Shown in pieces: positions 10,021 to 16,939 of a stretch of DNA of 64,000 nt. Below the pieces are notes generated by a model. The model searched no databases, had not been told where the DNA came from, and was given only the letters and a program-made list of their open reading frames with translations. Source of the DNA: Pseudomonas furukawaii (GTDB lineage: Bacteria > Pseudomonadota > Gammaproteobacteria > Pseudomonadales > Pseudomonadaceae); NCBI RefSeq assembly GCF_002355475.1, contig NZ_AP014862.1, forward strand, positions 4,588,001 through 4,652,000. The letters run 5' to 3'. Both the position numbers and the translations under genes were made by a program. Each line of letters starts with the position of its first letter. The stretch's first letter is position 1.

Positions 10021-10920
10021 TCAGGCACGTTCCCAGATGTACAGGGTGGCCGGCTCCGGCTCCCACACTTTTGCTTTATCGATACCCGGCAGACTCGCCA
10101 GGGCCTGGTACTCCGAGGCCATGGCCACGTAGTCGTCGGTCTCGGCGAGGATCGCCGGCTTGCAGGCGATGGGGTCGCGGATCACCGCGAAGCCATTGCG
10201 GGTGCCGATGGCGAAGGTGAAGAAGCCGTCCAGGTCCTCCAGGGACTTGTCCAGGGCCTCCTTCAGGCTGTCGCCCTGCTGCAGGCGCCAGGTCAGGTAG
10301 CCGGCGGCCACCTCGGTGTCGTTCTCGGTCTCGAAGGCGATGCCCTGGCGCTTGAGTTCCTGGCGCAGGCGGAAGTGGTTGGACAGCGAGCCGTTGTGCA
10401 CCAGGCAGAGGTCGGCGCCGGTGGAGAAGGGGTGGCTCCCTTCCATGGTCACGGCGCTTTCGGTGGCCATGCGGGTGTGGCCGATGATGTGGCTGCCCTT
10501 CATTCGGGCCAGGCCGAAGCGCTCGGAGATTTCCTTCGGCAGGCCCATGCCCTTGAGGATCTCGATGCTCTGGCCGGCGCTCATGATGCGCACGCCGGGG
10601 GCCAGCTCGGCGAGGGCGGCACGCACGGCGGCCTCGTCGCTGTGGACCTTGAGCACCGCGGCGCTGGCGTTCTGGAACCAGTCCAGGGAACAGCCGAGGC
10701 GGCCTTCCAGGGCGCCCATCAGGGCCTTCCAGTCGTAGCCGCCCTCGGTGGCCTGGAGGGTCAGCTTGATCCAGCCCTCGGCCACTTCATCGCCGTAGAT
10801 GGCGAAGCCGGCGCTGTCCGGGCCACGGTCGGTCATGGCTTCCAGCATGGGTTCGAAGAGCTTGCCGAGCTGGCCTTCCAGCTCGGGCTTTTTCAGGTAA
10901 AGACCTACGATGCCGCACAT
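10021..10920 (-). CDS. mgsA: N-methylglutamate synthase subunit A (class II amidotransferase)
   Basis: The 299-residue protein begins MCGIVGLY. After removal of Met, the Cys is the N-terminal nucleophile of the Ntn glutamine amidotransferase family, and this fixes the start at 10920. Motifs such as RMKGSHIIGHTRMATESAV and HPFSTGADLCLVHNGSLSNH are typical of the GltB/PurF amidotransferase domain. In this pathway it is thought to release methylamine from gamma-glutamylmethylamide for transfer to subunit C. It lies 29 bp after gmaS. Confidence 0.87.
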   Translation of the reverse strand: MCGIVGLYLKKPELEGQLGKLFEPMLEAMTDRGPDSAGFAIYGDEVAEGWIKLTLQATEGGYDWKALMGALEGRLGCSLDWFQNASAAVLKVHSDEAAVRAALAELAPGVRIMSAGQSIEILKGMGLPKEISERFGLARMKGSHIIGHTRMATESAVTMEGSHPFSTGADLCLVHNGSLSNHFRLRQELKRQGIAFETENDTEVAAGYLTWRLQQGDSLKEALDKSLEDLDGFFTFAIGTRNGFAVIRDPIACKPAILAETDDYVAMASEYQALASLPGIDKAKVWEPEPATLYIWERA

Positions 10921-10949
10921 GGCGTGTCTCCTCGGGAGGCAGTGGGTAA

Positions 10950-12284
10950 TCAGAAGAATTCGGTGTAGCGCTGGATCTCCCAGTCGGAGACGTGGCGGCT
11001 GTACTCCACCCACTCCATGCGCTTCTGCTTGATGAACTCGTCGACGATCTCGCGGCCCAGCACCTCGCGGAACAGCGGGTCGGCGTCGAGGGCGTCGGTG
11101 GCTTCCTTGAGCGACTGCGGCAGCGTCTTGATGCCGCGCGCGGCGATCTCCTCCAGGCTCAGGTCGTAGAGGTTCTCGTTGCAGATGGTGCCGGGCTCCA
11201 ACTGGCGGTCGATGCCGTCGAGGCCGGCGGCGATGATCGCGGCGGTGACCAGGTAGGGGTTGCAGCCGGCATCGGGCAGGCGCAGCTCCAGGCGGCCGTA
11301 GGGCACGCGAACCATGGCCGAGCGGTTATTGGCGCCGAAGGCGATGAAGGCCGGCGCCCAGGTGGCGCCGGACAGCGAACGCCCCACCACCAGGCGCTTG
11401 TAGGAGTTCACCGTGGGCGCGGCGAAGGCGCACAGGGCCGGGCCGTGGGCCAGCAGGCCGGCGGCGAAGTGGTAGGCGAGCCGGGACAGGCCCATGCCGT
11501 TCGGGTCACTGTCGTCGTGGAACAGGTTCCTGTTCGTCGCGCTGGCGATGGAAAGGTGGAAATGCATGCCGTTGCCGGCGCGCCTCGGATCGGGCTTGGG
11601 CATGAAGGAGCAGATCATGCCCATGTCGTTGGCGATCTCGCCGGCGGCCATGCGGAAGAAGGTGAAGCGGTCCGCCGACTCCATGGCATCGCTGTAGGTG
11701 TAGTTGATCTCGAACTGGCCGTTGGCGTCCTCGTGGTCGATCTGATAGATGTCGAAGCCCACCGGTTGCAGGGCCTCGGTCAGGCGCTCGAGGAATTCGC
11801 GGGAGCGGGACAGGCCCTTGTAGTCGTAGCAGGGCTTGTCGAGGTTGTCGGAGGCGTCCACCAGTTGCAGCCGGCCACTGGCATCACGACGGAACAGGCT
11901 GAATTCCGGCTCCAGGCCGGTGTTCAGGATCCAGCCCTTGTCGGTCAGGCGCTGTACCTGCTGCTGCAGGACATAGCGTGGGTCATAGGGCCAGGGCTTG
12001 CCTTCGACGTGGCCGATGCACACCACGCGGCCATAGCCGGGCTGCCAGGGCACCGGGATCAGGGTAGAGAGGTCGCCACGGGCCATGAAGTCCGGGCCAT
12101 GGGGCTGCATACCCATGCCGCAGATGGCGAATCCGGCGAACCCGGCGCCCTCTTCCGCCACCGCCTTGAGGCCGGACACGGGCACGGACTTGGTCTTCGC
12201 GGCGCCGTGGATATCGACGAACTGGGCCAGCACGTACTTGATGCCGTGCTGGTCGATGATGCGCTGCGTTTCGGTTGGCAACAT
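10950..12284 (-). CDS. gmaS: gamma-glutamylmethylamide synthetase (glutamine-synthetase family)
   Basis: The 444-residue protein is a type III/GlnT-like glutamine synthetase. Metal-ligand and ATP regions are visible ([34 protein letters not shown] and [18 protein letters not shown]). GmaS ligates methylamine to glutamate with ATP. True glutamine synthetases of this subfamily look similar, so the assignment rests on the mgs and mgd neighbours. It is the first gene of the minus-strand operon, with AGGAG ahead of the ATG. A sigma-54 promoter and an NtrC-like site lie upstream, consistent with use of methylamine as nitrogen source. Confidence 0.87.
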   Translation of the reverse strand: MLPTETQRIIDQHGIKYVLAQFVDIHGAAKTKSVPVSGLKAVAEEGAGFAGFAICGMGMQPHGPDFMARGDLSTLIPVPWQPGYGRVVCIGHVEGKPWPYDPRYVLQQQVQRLTDKGWILNTGLEPEFSLFRRDASGRLQLVDASDNLDKPCYDYKGLSRSREFLERLTEALQPVGFDIYQIDHEDANGQFEINYTYSDAMESADRFTFFRMAAGEIANDMGMICSFMPKPDPRRAGNGMHFHLSIASATNRNLFHDDSDPNGMGLSRLAYHFAAGLLAHGPALCAFAAPTVNSYKRLVVGRSLSGATWAPAFIAFGANNRSAMVRVPYGRLELRLPDAGCNPYLVTAAIIAAGLDGIDRQLEPGTICNENLYDLSLEEIAARGIKTLPQSLKEATDALDADPLFREVLGREIVDEFIKQKRMEWVEYSRHVSDWEIQRYTEFF

Positions 12285-12423
12285 GGGTCTTCACTCCTGG
12301 ATTAGGGCAAGGCGAGCGTTGGATGGCAGGCGATCAAGGACGGAGCGGCGCACGACTGCCACCGGGGTCCGGGTCGTCTGAATGGGCGGGTGGCGGCCAG
12401 GCTTTTTCATTGAATTCCACACA

Positions 12424-12438
12424 GGAAATTTAGTTTCC
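12424..12438. promoter_or_regulatory. predicted operator B1 (GGAA-N7-TTCC)
   Basis: GGAAATTTAGTTTCC is a strict palindrome with CA before it. It lies 9 bp past the gmaS sigma-54 -12 element, over the predicted start of transcription. Confidence 0.6.
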
Positions 12439-12447
12439 CATCAGGAA

Positions 12448-12463
12448 TGCAAGCAGCTTGCCA
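12448..12463 (-). promoter_or_regulatory. sigma-54 promoter of gmaS-mgsABC
   Basis: The minus strand reads TGGCAAGCTGCTTGCA, with GG and GC 10 nt apart, a near-consensus sigma-54 promoter. It lies about 165 bp upstream of the gmaS ATG. Confidence 0.85.
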
Positions 12464-12519
12464 ATCCGGAATGCACGAGGAGGAAGAACTCGGTTTTGCG
12501 CCGAGCTACTGTTTATATG

Positions 12520-12534
12520 GGAAAATCGTTTTCA
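12520..12534. promoter_or_regulatory. predicted operator B2 (GGAA-N7-TTCA)
   Basis: GGAAAATCGTTTTCA keeps the strict GAA-N7-TTC pattern. It lies between the gmaS promoter and the regulator gene, so it could serve autoregulation. Confidence 0.5.
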
Positions 12535-12580
12535 CTGTGGGAAAGTCCCGTGCCGCCTTCCGGACCTGGACACCCGATTC

Positions 12581-12595
12581 GCACTTTCTCAGTGC
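12581..12595. promoter_or_regulatory. NtrC-like upstream activator site for gmaS
   Basis: GCACTTTCTCAGTGC is a perfect GCAC-N7-GTGC palindrome, the NtrC pattern. It lies about 120 bp upstream of the gmaS sigma-54 promoter. The next palindrome, B3, begins on its last base. Confidence 0.65.
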
Positions 12596-12609
12596 GAAAA
12601 ATAAATTCT
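12595..12609. promoter_or_regulatory. predicted operator B3 (CGAA-N7-TTCT)
   Basis: CGAAAAATAAATTCT is a strict GAA-N7-TTC palindrome abutting the NtrC-like site and 30 bp upstream of the XRE-cupin start codon. Confidence 0.5.
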
Positions 12610-12638
12610 TGAACTGAAACCGTGCAGGATAGCCGCCC

Positions 12639-13232
12639 ATGACCACCGAGACCCCGCCCCGCCTCCGCCTGGAGCAGTACCTGGGCATGCAGATCAAGCG
12701 CCAGCGCCAGGCCCAGGAGCTGAAACTGGCGGATGTGGCGCGTATCGCCGGTATCAGCCAGGGCATGCTGAGCAAGATCGAGAACGCCCAGGTCTCCACC
12801 AGCCTGGACACCCTCAGCCGCCTGTGCGACGTGCTGGGCATGCCCATGTCCAAGCTGTTCAGCCAGTACGACCAGCCCGACGGCAATGCCATCCTGGTGA
12901 AGGCCGGCGACGGCATGGAGGTGGTTCGCCGGGGCACCGAGAAGGGCCACACCTACCACCTGCTCAACCACACCCGTGGGCCCAAGAAGAACTTCGAGGC
13001 TTACATGGTGAGCATGGATGACGCCAGCGAGGAGTTCCCCACCTTCGCCCACCCCGGCACCGAGTTCCTCCACCTGCTGGAAGGCGAACTGGTCTACCGC
13101 CACGGCAACCAGCTCTACCACATGGAAGCCGGCGACAGCCTGACCTTCGACGGCGACGTGCCCCACGGGCCGGAAAAGCTGCTGAAGGTGCCGATCCGCC
13201 TGCTGTCGGTGATGAACTACGGCAGCGAGTAA
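12639..13232 (+). CDS. XRE-family regulator with C-terminal cupin domain
   Basis: The 197-residue protein has an N-terminal helix-turn-helix of the XRE type (about 13-66, with QELKLADVARIAGISQGMLS). A small cupin fold follows (about 115-190, with HPGTEFLHLLEGELVYRHG and MEAGDSLTFDGDVPHGPE). Regulators of this design sense a small ligand in the cupin barrel and often control amine or polyamine catabolism. It is divergent from gmaS and followed by purU. The recurring palindromes in the surrounding spacers are its most likely operators, but binding is inferred from position only. Confidence 0.9.
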   Translation: MTTETPPRLRLEQYLGMQIKRQRQAQELKLADVARIAGISQGMLSKIENAQVSTSLDTLSRLCDVLGMPMSKLFSQYDQPDGNAILVKAGDGMEVVRRGTEKGHTYHLLNHTRGPKKNFEAYMVSMDDASEEFPTFAHPGTEFLHLLEGELVYRHGNQLYHMEAGDSLTFDGDVPHGPEKLLKVPIRLLSVMNYGSE

Positions 13233-13248
13233 GGCCGTTTCCCCCGCA

Positions 13249-13337
13249 AGGTGCGCCCGGTAACGCCATTCCGCTGCGCATGGCGCACCCTACCCCTCTG
13301 TTTCCCGCCATGCCGCAGGGTGCGCCGCGCGCACCGT
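13249..13337. repeat. inverted pair of GGTGCGC-type repeats
   Basis: Copies of the GTAGGGTGCGCC element stand in opposite orientation (CATGGCGCACCCTACC on one side, GCAGGGTGCGCCGCGCGCAC on the other). They follow the regulator stop and can form a large hairpin. Confidence 0.65.
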
Positions 13338-13376
13338 TCTGCGCTCCATCGCTAACGCGACAAAAGTTTCCTGACA

Positions 13377-13391
13377 GGATAAAAATTTTCA
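13377..13391. promoter_or_regulatory. predicted operator C1 (GGAT-N7-TTCA)
   Basis: GGATAAAAATTTTCA is a relaxed match to the palindrome. It lies just upstream of the predicted -35 of purU. Confidence 0.4.
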
Positions 13392-13399
13392 CAACAGGC

Positions 13400-13428
13400 T
13401 AGACCTGCACCCTCACTTCGCCTATAAA
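13400..13428 (+). promoter_or_regulatory. candidate sigma-70 promoter for purU-folD-mgdABCD
   Basis: TAGACC and TATAAA are separated by 17 bp. The predicted start near 13435 lies beside operator C2. No sigma-54 site was found in this spacer. Confidence 0.4.
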
Positions 13429-13437
13429 AGCGCCACA

Positions 13438-13452
13438 GGAATTTTAATTTCC
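13438..13452. promoter_or_regulatory. predicted operator C2 (GGAA-N7-TTCC)
   Basis: GGAATTTTAATTTCC is the most symmetric copy, extended to CAGGAA...TTTCCTG. It overlaps the expected transcription start of the purU operon. Confidence 0.6.
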
Positions 13453-13475
13453 TGACAGTAAAAATAATTCGCCCG

Positions 13476-13490
13476 CGAAATCCCATTTCG
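13476..13490. promoter_or_regulatory. predicted operator C3 (CGAA-N7-TTCG)
   Basis: CGAAATCCCATTTCG is a strict palindrome 56 bp before the purU ATG. Confidence 0.45.
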
Positions 13491-13546
13491 CCCATGCAAT
13501 CTTCCCGCCTTGCGATGAGCTGCCGCCCCACAACCGAGGACCCGAC

Positions 13547-14413
13547 ATGCAACACGCCACCAGCCATTTCATCCTCAAGGTCAGTTGCCCGGCCACGTCC
13601 GGCATCGTTGCGGCGGTGACCACCTACCTGGCGGACAAGGGCTGCTACATCAGCGAGATGTCCCAGTTCGACGACGACACCAGCGGCCGCTTCTTCATGC
13701 GCGCGGTGTTCCGCTTCAACGACCGGTACGAAGGCGATATCGACGAGGTCGAACAGGGCTTCGACACCGTGGCTCGCCGCTTCGAGATGGAATGGTCCCT
13801 GCACGGCACCGCGCAACCGATGCGCGTGCTGCTGATGGTCAGCAAGTACGACCACTGCCTGGCCGACCTGCTCTACCGCCACCAGAAGGGCGAGATGGAC
13901 ATGCGCATCACCGCCATCGTCTCCAACCACCTGGACCTGCGCCCGATGGCCGAGCGCGAAGGCATCCGCTTCGTCTACCTGCCGGTCACCCGGGACACCA
14001 AGGCCCAGCAGGAAGCCGCGCTACTGCAACTGGTGGAGGAAACCGGCACTGAGCTGGTGGTGCTCGCCCGCTACATGCAGATCCTCTCCGATGACCTCTG
14101 CAAGCAGCTCTCCGGCCGCGCCATCAACATCCACCACTCCTTCCTCCCCGGCTTCAAGGGCGCCAAGCCCTACCACCAGGCCTTCGAACGCGGCGTGAAG
14201 CTGATCGGCGCCACCGCCCACTACGTGACCTCCGACCTCGACGAAGGCCCGATCATCGAGCAGGAAGTGCAGCGCGTGGACCACGCCTACCTGCCCGACG
14301 ATCTGGTCGCCATCGGCCGCGATACCGAGACCGTGGCCCTGTCCAGGGCGGTGAAGTACCACCTGGAGCACCGCGTCTTCCTCAATGGCGACCGCACGGT
14401 GATCTTCCGGTGA
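13547..14413 (+). CDS. purU: formyltetrahydrofolate deformylase PurU
   Basis: The 288-residue protein has an N-terminal ACT domain (about 8-85) and a formyl-transferase fold. The catalytic region [20 protein letters not shown] and the aspartate segment [15 protein letters not shown] are present. It hydrolyses 10-formyl-tetrahydrofolate to formate and tetrahydrofolate. In this locus it ends the path of the methylamine-derived carbon and regenerates free folate. It is the first gene of a six-gene plus-strand operon and overlaps folD by four bases. Confidence 0.95.
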   Translation: MQHATSHFILKVSCPATSGIVAAVTTYLADKGCYISEMSQFDDDTSGRFFMRAVFRFNDRYEGDIDEVEQGFDTVARRFEMEWSLHGTAQPMRVLLMVSKYDHCLADLLYRHQKGEMDMRITAIVSNHLDLRPMAEREGIRFVYLPVTRDTKAQQEAALLQLVEETGTELVVLARYMQILSDDLCKQLSGRAINIHHSFLPGFKGAKPYHQAFERGVKLIGATAHYVTSDLDEGPIIEQEVQRVDHAYLPDDLVAIGRDTETVALSRAVKYHLEHRVFLNGDRTVIFR

Positions 14414-15333
14414 ACGCACAAGCCCCCGTACAGATCATCGACGGCAAGGCCGCCGCCGCCCGCGTGCTGGCCGAGGTCAGCGCCGAGGTGCAGGCCATGA
14501 AGGCCCGGGGCGTCGCCCCGGCCCTGGCGGTGATCCTCGTCGGCCAGGACCCGGCCAGCCAGGTCTACGTGCGCAACAAGGTGCTGCGCGCCGAGGAATG
14601 CGGCATCCGCTCCCTGGAGTTCAGGCGCCCGGCCGAGACCGACGAGGCCGAGCTGCTGGACCTTATCCACAACCTCAATGCCGACCCCGACGTCCACGGC
14701 ATCCTGGTCCAGCTGCCGCTGCCGGACCACATCGACGAAGCCCGCGTGCTCCAGGCCGTCAGCCCGCTGAAGGACGTGGATGGTTTCCACGCCGAGAACG
14801 TCGGCGGACTCAGCCAGGGCCGCGAGGTGCTCACGCCCTGCACCCCGGCCGGCTGCCTGCGCCTCCTGCAGGACAGCTGCGGCGACCTCGCCGGCAAGCA
14901 CGCCGTGGTGATCGGCCGCTCCAACATCGTCGGCAAGCCCATGGCCGCCCTGCTGCTGAAGGCCCATTGCAGCGTGACCGTGGTGCATTCCCGCAGCGCC
15001 AACCTGAAGGACCTCTGCCGCCAGGCCGACATCGTCGTCGCCGCCGTCGGCAGGCCGCGCCTGGTGGACGCCGACTGGCTCAAGCCCGGCGCCGTGGTCA
15101 TCGACGTCGGCATCAACCGCATCGACGAAGGCGGCCGCTCGCGCCTCGTCGGCGATGTGGATTTCGACTCCGCCATCGCCCGGGCCGCCGCCATCACCCC
15201 GGTTCCCGGCGGCGTCGGCCCCATGACCATCGCCTTCCTGATGAAGAACACCCTGGCCGCAGCTCGCCTGCAGCATTCCGACCTGCCCGCAACCGTCCAG
15301 CATCCGGAGGCGCCATGCCTTTCAATCTCCTGA
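14410..15333 (+). CDS. folD: bifunctional methylenetetrahydrofolate dehydrogenase/cyclohydrolase FolD
   Basis: The 307-residue protein starts with GTG overlapping the purU stop. Catalytic Tyr53 and Lys57 lie in YVRNK. The NADP site ([15 protein letters not shown]) and the signature [18 protein letters not shown] are intact. It converts 5,10-methylene- to 10-formyl-tetrahydrofolate, linking NMG dehydrogenase to PurU. The C-terminus runs about 20 residues past the usual family end and overlaps the mgdA start by 19 bp. It is probably a pathway-dedicated paralogue; a housekeeping copy is expected elsewhere. Confidence 0.95.
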   Translation: MNAQAPVQIIDGKAAAARVLAEVSAEVQAMKARGVAPALAVILVGQDPASQVYVRNKVLRAEECGIRSLEFRRPAETDEAELLDLIHNLNADPDVHGILVQLPLPDHIDEARVLQAVSPLKDVDGFHAENVGGLSQGREVLTPCTPAGCLRLLQDSCGDLAGKHAVVIGRSNIVGKPMAALLLKAHCSVTVVHSRSANLKDLCRQADIVVAAVGRPRLVDADWLKPGAVVIDVGINRIDEGGRSRLVGDVDFDSAIARAAAITPVPGGVGPMTIAFLMKNTLAAARLQHSDLPATVQHPEAPCLSIS

Positions 15334-16556
15334 AATACGGCCTGAGCTCCGAATACCCGGTGGAGGTGGACCTGCCGCCGCCCACCGAGCTCAAGCCCTC
15401 CTACGACGTGGTGATCATCGGCGGCGGCGGCCATGGCCTGGCCATCGCCTACTACCTGTCGAAGTACCACGGCATCACCAATGTGGCGGTGCTGGAGAAG
15501 GCCTACCTGGGCGGCGGCAATACCGCGCGCAACACGGCGGTGATCCGCTCCAACTACCTCACTTCCGAGGGCGTGCGCTTCTACGCCGAGTCGGTGAAGC
15601 TGTTCCAGAACCTCTCCAACGAGTTCGACTTCAACATCATGTATTCCGAGCGCGGCCAGCTCACCCTGGCCCACACGGACGCCACGGTGCGCGCCTTCCG
15701 CCAGCGCGCCGAAGTGAACAGGCACTTCGGCGGACGCACCGAGATGATCGACCGCCAGCAGATCCGCGAGCTGGTGCCGACCCTGAACCTCGACCCCGGC
15801 CACCTGCCGGTGCTGGCCGGGCTCTGGCACATCGACGGCGCCACCGCCCGCCACGACGCCGTGGCCTGGGGCTACGCCAAGCAGGCGGCCAAGCGCGGCG
15901 TGGAAATCCACCAGCTCACCGAGGTGCAGGACCTGGTGATCGAGCACGGCCGCATCACCGCCGTGAAGACCAATCGCGGCACGGTGAAGTGCGGCTGCGC
16001 GGTGCAGGCCATCGCCGGCGCCAGCTCGCTGCTGCTGGCCAAGGCCGGTATCCGCGCGCCGATCCACACCTACCCGCTGCAGGCCATGGTGACCCAGCCG
16101 TTCAAGCCCTTCCTCGACCCGCTGGTGAGTTCCTCCGCCCTGCACTGCTACGTGCAGCAGACCAGCCGGGGCGAGATCGTCTTCGGCGGCGGTTCCGACC
16201 CCTACCCGCTGTACAACACCCGTTCGACCCTGGACCTGAAGGAAAGCCTGCTGGCCCATGCCATCGAGATGTTCCCCTTCATGGCCAACGCCAAGCTGAT
16301 GCGCCAATGGGCGGGCATCACCGACATGACCCCGGACTACAGCCCGATCATGGGCCTCTCCCCGGTGCAGAACTATTACCTCGACGCTGGCTGGGGCACC
16401 TGGGGCTTCAAGTCCACGCCCATCTGCGGCAAGACCATGGCCGAACTGGTGGCCAGCGGCGGCAAGGTGCCGGACCTGATCAGGCCCTTCGCCCTGGACC
16501 GCTTCAGCACCTTCCAGCAGGTCAACGAGATGGGCGCCACCGCCGCCAGCCACTAA
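15315..16556 (+). CDS. mgdA: N-methylglutamate dehydrogenase subunit A (SoxB-like flavoprotein)
   Basis: The 413-residue protein is an FAD-dependent amine oxidase of the DAO family. It has a dinucleotide-binding [19 protein letters not shown] near residue 35 and the C-terminal FAD loop [16 protein letters not shown]. It is homologous to the beta subunit of heterotetrameric sarcosine oxidase, which oxidises the N-methyl group. The ATG at 15315 has GGAGG 4 bp upstream. Co-location with gmaS and mgs, and the absence of glyA, favour N-methylglutamate over sarcosine as substrate. Confidence 0.85.
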   Translation: MPFNLLKYGLSSEYPVEVDLPPPTELKPSYDVVIIGGGGHGLAIAYYLSKYHGITNVAVLEKAYLGGGNTARNTAVIRSNYLTSEGVRFYAESVKLFQNLSNEFDFNIMYSERGQLTLAHTDATVRAFRQRAEVNRHFGGRTEMIDRQQIRELVPTLNLDPGHLPVLAGLWHIDGATARHDAVAWGYAKQAAKRGVEIHQLTEVQDLVIEHGRITAVKTNRGTVKCGCAVQAIAGASSLLLAKAGIRAPIHTYPLQAMVTQPFKPFLDPLVSSSALHCYVQQTSRGEIVFGGGSDPYPLYNTRSTLDLKESLLAHAIEMFPFMANAKLMRQWAGITDMTPDYSPIMGLSPVQNYYLDAGWGTWGFKSTPICGKTMAELVASGGKVPDLIRPFALDRFSTFQQVNEMGATAASH

Positions 16557-16566
16557 GGAATCCCCC

Positions 16567-16593
16567 GTAGGAGCGAGCGGAGCTCGCTCCTAC
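16567..16593. repeat. GTAGGAGCGAGC hairpin repeat
   Basis: A perfect 12-bp inverted repeat (GTAGGAGCGAGC / GCTCGCTCCTAC) with a GGA loop lies between mgdA and mgdB. It is a Pseudomonas-type REP unit, also seen at 24958-25018. Being inside the operon, it could tune mRNA stability. Confidence 0.75.
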
Positions 16594-16636
16594 GATTACC
16601 GACTACCGCAGCCTTGATCGCTAGGGAGTGAAGCCT

Positions 16637-16939
16637 ATGAAGATCATGAATTGCCCATTGAACGGGCCACGGAACATCAGCGAATTCACCTACGGCGGCG
16701 AATTCAAGGTGATGCCCGACCCGGCCACCTGCAGCGACGCCGAGTGGGCCGACTACGTGTTCAACTGCGACAACCGCGCCGGCATCGTCCGCGAGTGGTG
16801 GCTGCACAACGCCTCCAGCTACTGGTTCATCGCCGAGCGCCACACCGTCACCGACCAGATCGTTCGCACCTTCGACCCGAAGGAAGTCTTCACCCAGCGG
16901 GTCGAGTTCGCCCCCCTCGCCCAGGAGATCGCCGGATGA
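16637..16939 (+). CDS. mgdB: N-methylglutamate dehydrogenase subunit B (SoxD-like, altered zinc site)
   Basis: The 100-residue protein matches the delta subunit of heterotetrameric sarcosine oxidase across NCPLNGPRNISEF, FTYGGEF, SDAEWADYVF and WWLHNASSYWF. In SoxD, zinc is held by C-P-x-C and by H-x3-C. Here the second and fourth ligands are Asn and Ser, so the classical zinc site is lost. ATG 16637 is preferred over GTG 16628 because GGGAG then stands at normal distance. It overlaps mgdC by four bases. Confidence 0.85.
   Translation: MKIMNCPLNGPRNISEFTYGGEFKVMPDPATCSDAEWADYVFNCDNRAGIVREWWLHNASSYWFIAERHTVTDQIVRTFDPKEVFTQRVEFAPLAQEIAG

Larger units (their letters stand above)
12285..12638. 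other. 354-bp divergent control region between gmaS and the XRE-cupin regulator
   Basis: This AT-richer spacer carries the gmaS sigma-54 promoter, one NtrC-like site and three GAA-N7-TTC palindromes, all annotated separately. No additional gene is supported. Confidence 0.75.

Noticed and set aside
7490-10132. 880-codon plus-strand frame across the amtB upstream region and mgsC/mgsB
   Set aside because: Most of it is antisense to conserved mgs genes. The first part runs through promoter elements and repeats.
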